From Dugong dugon (lineage: Eukaryota; Chordata; Mammalia; Sirenia; Dugongidae): 64,000 bases of DNA. Shown here in pieces: positions 60,630 to 64,000 of the stretch. A program made the translations under genes and the position numbers. Positions within the stretch are counted from its first letter, which is position 1. Each line of letters begins with the position of its first letter. The notes beneath the pieces were generated by a model. That model saw only the letters and a list, made by a program, of their open reading frames with translations. It had not been told where the DNA came from and did not search any database. The stretch lies in assembly GCA_030035585.1 (NCBI GenBank), contig CM057463.1, positions 141,206,736-141,270,735 on the forward strand. The letters run 5' to 3'.

Positions 60630-62681
60630 TTGAAGGAGAACGCTGTATTTTCCTATGTCTTTAATGTGGTGAATGGGGAACTTACAATTGCTGCTAACAA
60701 AGTTTCTACTCAGCACAACTACGGTTTTGCCTCCTTCGCGTTCCAGAATGGGATAAACGCGGTTTCTCATCTCCTTTAGCGATACCGTGTGTAAAGCCCT
60801 ATTCTCAGCTTCGCAGCACAGAATGCCTCGAGGAATGCATGCTGGAAAGTCTGAACGGCTTCAACTACTTGAAAGGGAGAAAAGTCATACGCTTTATCCA
60901 GGTAGACAATGCACAGGCAACTTTCTTAGGCATGTAACACAGAGGGACTTTCCAACACAGAAAGTGAATCGTGCTCCGTTCCTCCCCAGACTGAGAGCAA
61001 CAAGCTCTTGCTTTCTCTTTCAGGCAGGGAAGAAGCTACATGCTCGTGTTAGGCCCACAAGCTTTAGTCAGCAAATCGGAACCTCTTCTATTGTCCTCTA
61101 GCTGTCTACCTGTCTGGCTTTGAAAGCCAACAGTACCATCATTCCCTGGCATGCAAACTTCCCTTAGAAACCCAGGGGATACAAATACTTGCTGGGCCTG
61201 CACCGTCCAGCCTTCTCCCACTCAGAGAACATTGGCGAAAGCAGCTTTGCTGGGCGGACTCTTTCCTCTAAGAAAACTGAAAACTTAAGTAGATTCAGTT
61301 AAGCAGCTTGAAGGAGAACCTTGTATTTTCCTATGTCTTTCATGTGGTGAATGGGGAACTTAGAATTGCTGCTAACAAAGTTTCTACTCAGCACAACTAC
61401 GGTTTTGCCTTCTTCGCGTTCCAGAATGGGAGAAACGCGGTTTCCTTCTCCTTTAGCGGTACCGTCTGTAAAGCCCTAATCTCAGCTTCGCAGCACAGAA
61501 TGCCTCCCGGATTGATGGAAAGTCTGAACGGCTTCAACTACTTGAAAGGGAGAAAAGTCATACGCTTTATTCAGGTAGACAATGCACAGGCAACTTTCTT
61601 AGGCATGTAACCCAGAGGGACTTTCCAACACAGAAAGTGAATCGTGCTCCGTTCCTCCCCAGACTGAGAGCAACAAGCTCTTGCTTTCTCTTTCAGGCAG
61701 GGAAGAAGCTACAGGCTCCTGTAAAGCATACAAGCTTTAGTCAGCAAAACTGAACCTCTTCTGCTGTCCTCTAGCTGAAGGCAGACAATCTGCCTGTTTG
61801 GCTTTGAAATCCAGTAATACCTTCATTCCCTGGTATGCGAAATTCCCTTGGAAATCCAGGGGATTCAAATACTTGCTAGGCCTGCACTCTCCAGCCTTCT
61901 CCCACTCAGGGAACATTGGAGAAAGCAGCTTGTGCTGGGCAGACTCTTTCTTGTAACAAAACTGAAAACTTAAGTAGATTCAGTTAAGCAGCTTGAAGGA
62001 GAAGGCTGTCTTTTGCTTTCTCTTTCATATGGTGAATAGGAAACTAAAACTCACTGCTAACAAATGTTTTACTCAGGAGAAGTACGGTTTTGCCTCGTTA
62101 GCCTTCCAGAATGGGAGAAACGCGGTTTCTCTTCTCCTTTAGCGATACCGTGTGTAAAGCCCTATTCTCAGCTTCGCAGCACAGAATGCCTCGAAGAATG
62201 CATGCTGGAAAGTCTGAACGGCTTCAACTACTTGAAAGGGAGAAAAGTCATACGCTTTATCCACGTAGACAATGCACAGGCAACTTTCTTAGGCATGTAA
62301 CACAGAGGGACTTTCCAACACAGAAAGTGAATCGTGCTCCGTTCCTCCCCAGACTGAGAGCAACAAGCTCTTGCTTTCTCTTTCAGGCAGGGAAGAAGCT
62401 ACATGCTCGTGTTAGGCACACAAGCTATAGTCAGCAAATCTGAACCTCTTCTATTGTCCTCTAGCTGAAGGCACACAATCTACCTGTCTGGCTTTGAAAG
62501 CCAACAGTACCATCATTCCCTGGCATGCAAACTTCCCTTAGAAACCCAGGGGATACAAATACTTGCTGGGCCTGCACCGTCCAGCCTTCTCCCACTCAGA
62601 GAACATTGGCGAAAGCAGCTTTGCTGGGCGGACTCTTTCCTCTAAGAAAACTGAAAACTTAAGTAGATTCAGTTAAGCAGC
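60630..62681 (+). repeat. HOR unit A-B-C', 2052 bp
   Basis: A 60630-61307 (private changes at 60769 and 61055), B 61308-61992 (private change at 61810 breaking the TGGCTTTGAAAGCCA dyad), C' 61993-62681 (private change at 62195 destroying the CTCGAG word). Confidence 0.95.
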
Positions 62682-64000
62682 TTGAAGGAGAACGATGTGT
62701 TTTCCTATGTCTTTCATGTGGTGAATGGGGAACTTACAATTGCTGCTAACAAAATTTCTACTCAGCACAACTACGGTTTTGCCTCCTTCGCGTTTCAGAA
62801 TGGGATAAACGCGGTTTCTCTTCTCCTTTAGCGATACCGTGTGTAAAGCCCTATTCTCAGCTTCGCAGCACAGAATGCCTCGAGGAATGCATGCTGGAAA
62901 GTCTGAACGGCTTCAACTACTTGAAAGGGAGAAAAGTCATACGCTTTATCCAGGTAGACAATGCACAGGCAACTTTCTTAGGCATGTAACACAGAGGGAC
63001 TTTCCAACACAGAAAGTGAATCGTGCTCCGTTCCTCCCCAGACTGAGAGCAACAAGCTCTTGCTTTCTCTTTCAGGCAGGGAAGAAGCTACATGCTCGTG
63101 TTAGGCACACAAGCTTTAGTCAGCAAATCGGAACCTCTTCTATTGTCCTCTAGCTGTCTACCTGTCTGGCTTTGAAAGCCAACAGTACCTTCATTCACTG
63201 GTACGCAAACTTCCCTTAGAAACCCAGAGGTTACAAATACTTGCTGGGCCTGCACTCTCCAGCCTTCTCCCACTCAGAGAACATTGGCGAAAGCAGCTTT
63301 GCTGGGCGGACTCTTTCCTCTAAGAAAACTGAAAACTTAAGTAGATTCAGTTAAGCAGCTTGAAGGAGAACCTTGTATTTTCCTATGTCTTTCATGTGGT
63401 GAATGGGGAACTTAGAATTGCTGCTAACAAAGTTTCTACTCAGCACAACTACGGTTTTGCCTTCTTCGCGTTCCAGAATGGGAGAAACGCGGTTTCCTTC
63501 TCCTTTAGCGGTACCGTCTGTAAAGCCCTAATCTCAGCTTCGCAGCACAGAATGCCTCCCGGATTGATGGAAAGTCTGAACGGCTTCAACTACTTGAAAG
63601 GGAGAAAAGTCATACGCTTTATTCAGGTAGACAATGCACAGGCAACTTTCTTAGGCATGTAACCCAGAGGGACTTTCCAACACAGAAAGTGAATCGTGCT
63701 CCGTTCCTCCCCAGACTGAGAGCAACAAGCTCTTGCTTTCTCTTTCAGGCAGGGAAGAAGCTACAGGCTCCTGTAAAGCATACAAGCTTTAGTCAGCAAA
63801 ACTGAACCTCTTCTGCTGTCCTCTAGCTGAAGGCAGACAATCTGCCTGTTTGGCTTTGAAAGCCAGTAATACCTTCATTCCCTGGTATGCGAAATTCCCT
63901 TGGAAATCCAGGGGATTCAAATACTTGCTAGGCCTGCACTCTCCAGCCTTCTCCCACTCAGGGAACATTGGAGAAAGCAGCTTGTGCTGGGCAGACTCTT
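62682..64000 (+). repeat. Partial HOR unit A*-B, truncated by window end
   Basis: A* 62682-63359 (t1c) is complete; B 63360-64000 lacks about 44 bp at its 3' end. The array continues to the right of the window. Confidence 0.95.

Larger units (their letters stand above)
1..64000 (+). repeat. Satellite DNA array, ~684-bp monomer, three-monomer higher-order repeat
   Basis: The window is entirely tandem satellite. The marker TTGAAGGAGAA recurs at 433, 1111, 1796, 2481 and so on to 63360, giving 92 complete monomers averaging 684 bp. Three monomer classes alternate as A-B-C with a 2048-bp period. A heads read ACGCTGTATTTTCC, B heads ACCTTGTATTTTCC, C heads AGGCTGTCTTTTGC. Tails differ: t1 lacks 11 bp, t2 contains AAGGCACACAATCTACC, t3 contains AAGGCAGACAATCTGCC. 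All copies have one orientation. No gene, transposon or unrelated spacer was seen, so every stretch longer than 300 bases without a gene is satellite. A centromeric or pericentromeric location is inferred from the HOR organisation; the family is not recognised. Confidence 0.98.

Noticed and set aside
1..64000. CRISPR-like or bacterial tandem repeat array
   Set aside because: Repeats are ~684 bp and directly adjacent, with no short repeat/unique spacer pattern and no bacterial genes.
1..64000. Internal ~171-bp subrepeats (684 is 4 x 171), suggesting alpha-satellite ancestry
   Set aside because: By eye there is no internal four-fold repetition within the monomer; the numerical match is coincidental without alignment support.
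1..64000. Avian W-chromosome XhoI-type satellite, because of the CTCGAG words and ~0.7-kb length
   Set aside because: That family is built of short ~21-bp units with A and T runs, which are absent here.
1..64000. Transposable element or viral origin (terminal repeats, target-site duplications, poly-A tails)
   Set aside because: None of these signatures was found; all sequence is accounted for by monomers.

Overview
The whole window is one uninterrupted head-to-tail satellite array. No protein-coding or RNA gene can be supported. I counted 92 complete monomers and two partial ones (1-432 and 63360-64000), all in the same orientation. Monomer lengths are 678, 685, 689 or 690 bp, with one of 674 bp. 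I set the phase at the TTGAAGG word that follows a conserved dyad. No transposon, inversion, gap or non-satellite spacer is visible.

Monomers fall into three classes. They are defined by a head module (hA, hB, hC), a middle segment and a tail module (t1, t2, t3). The standard types are A (hA+t1, 678 bp), B (hB+t3, 685 bp) and C (hC+t2, 685 bp). The basic higher-order repeat (HOR) is A-B-C, 2048 bp. Related units of 2044, 2052, 2053 and 2063 bp arise from small indels and module swaps. Shortened two-monomer units (1370, 1374, 1379 bp) and one extra chimeric monomer record unequal exchange. Tail t1 has subtypes a, b and c. Head hA has a late subtype, A*, found only after 39.4 kb.

Layout: 0-14.8 kb is irregular, with chimeras and private mutations. 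14.8-23.7 kb holds four near-identical 2048-bp units. 21.6-33.2 kb contains a block repeated at an offset of 6149 bp. 33.2-37.4 kb is rearranged into dimers. 38-54.5 kb contains a block repeated at an offset of 8902 bp. 54.5-64 kb is a run of A*/C-prime units with more private mutations.

Organism: a eukaryote, very probably with a large genome and a long-read assembly, because such an array cannot be assembled from short reads. I counted 19 CpG in the 678-bp monomer at 433, with moderate GC; this fits a vertebrate but does not prove one. I do not recognise the satellite family. HOR structure, near-identity and dyad-rich monomers are typical of centromeric or pericentromeric satellites; the location is inferred.

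The most interesting signals are regulatory-looking words fixed in the monomer. A consensus NF-kappaB site (GGGACTTTCC) sits 6 bp from an IRF-like word (GAAAGTGAA) in essentially every monomer. A near-match to the CENP-B box (8 of 9 essential positions) occurs only in B monomers. A nested 26-bp dyad is conserved in all classes. Tail t3 holds three consecutive hairpins, one apparently covarying between classes. An exon-like/mini-intron-like arrangement recurs in each monomer.
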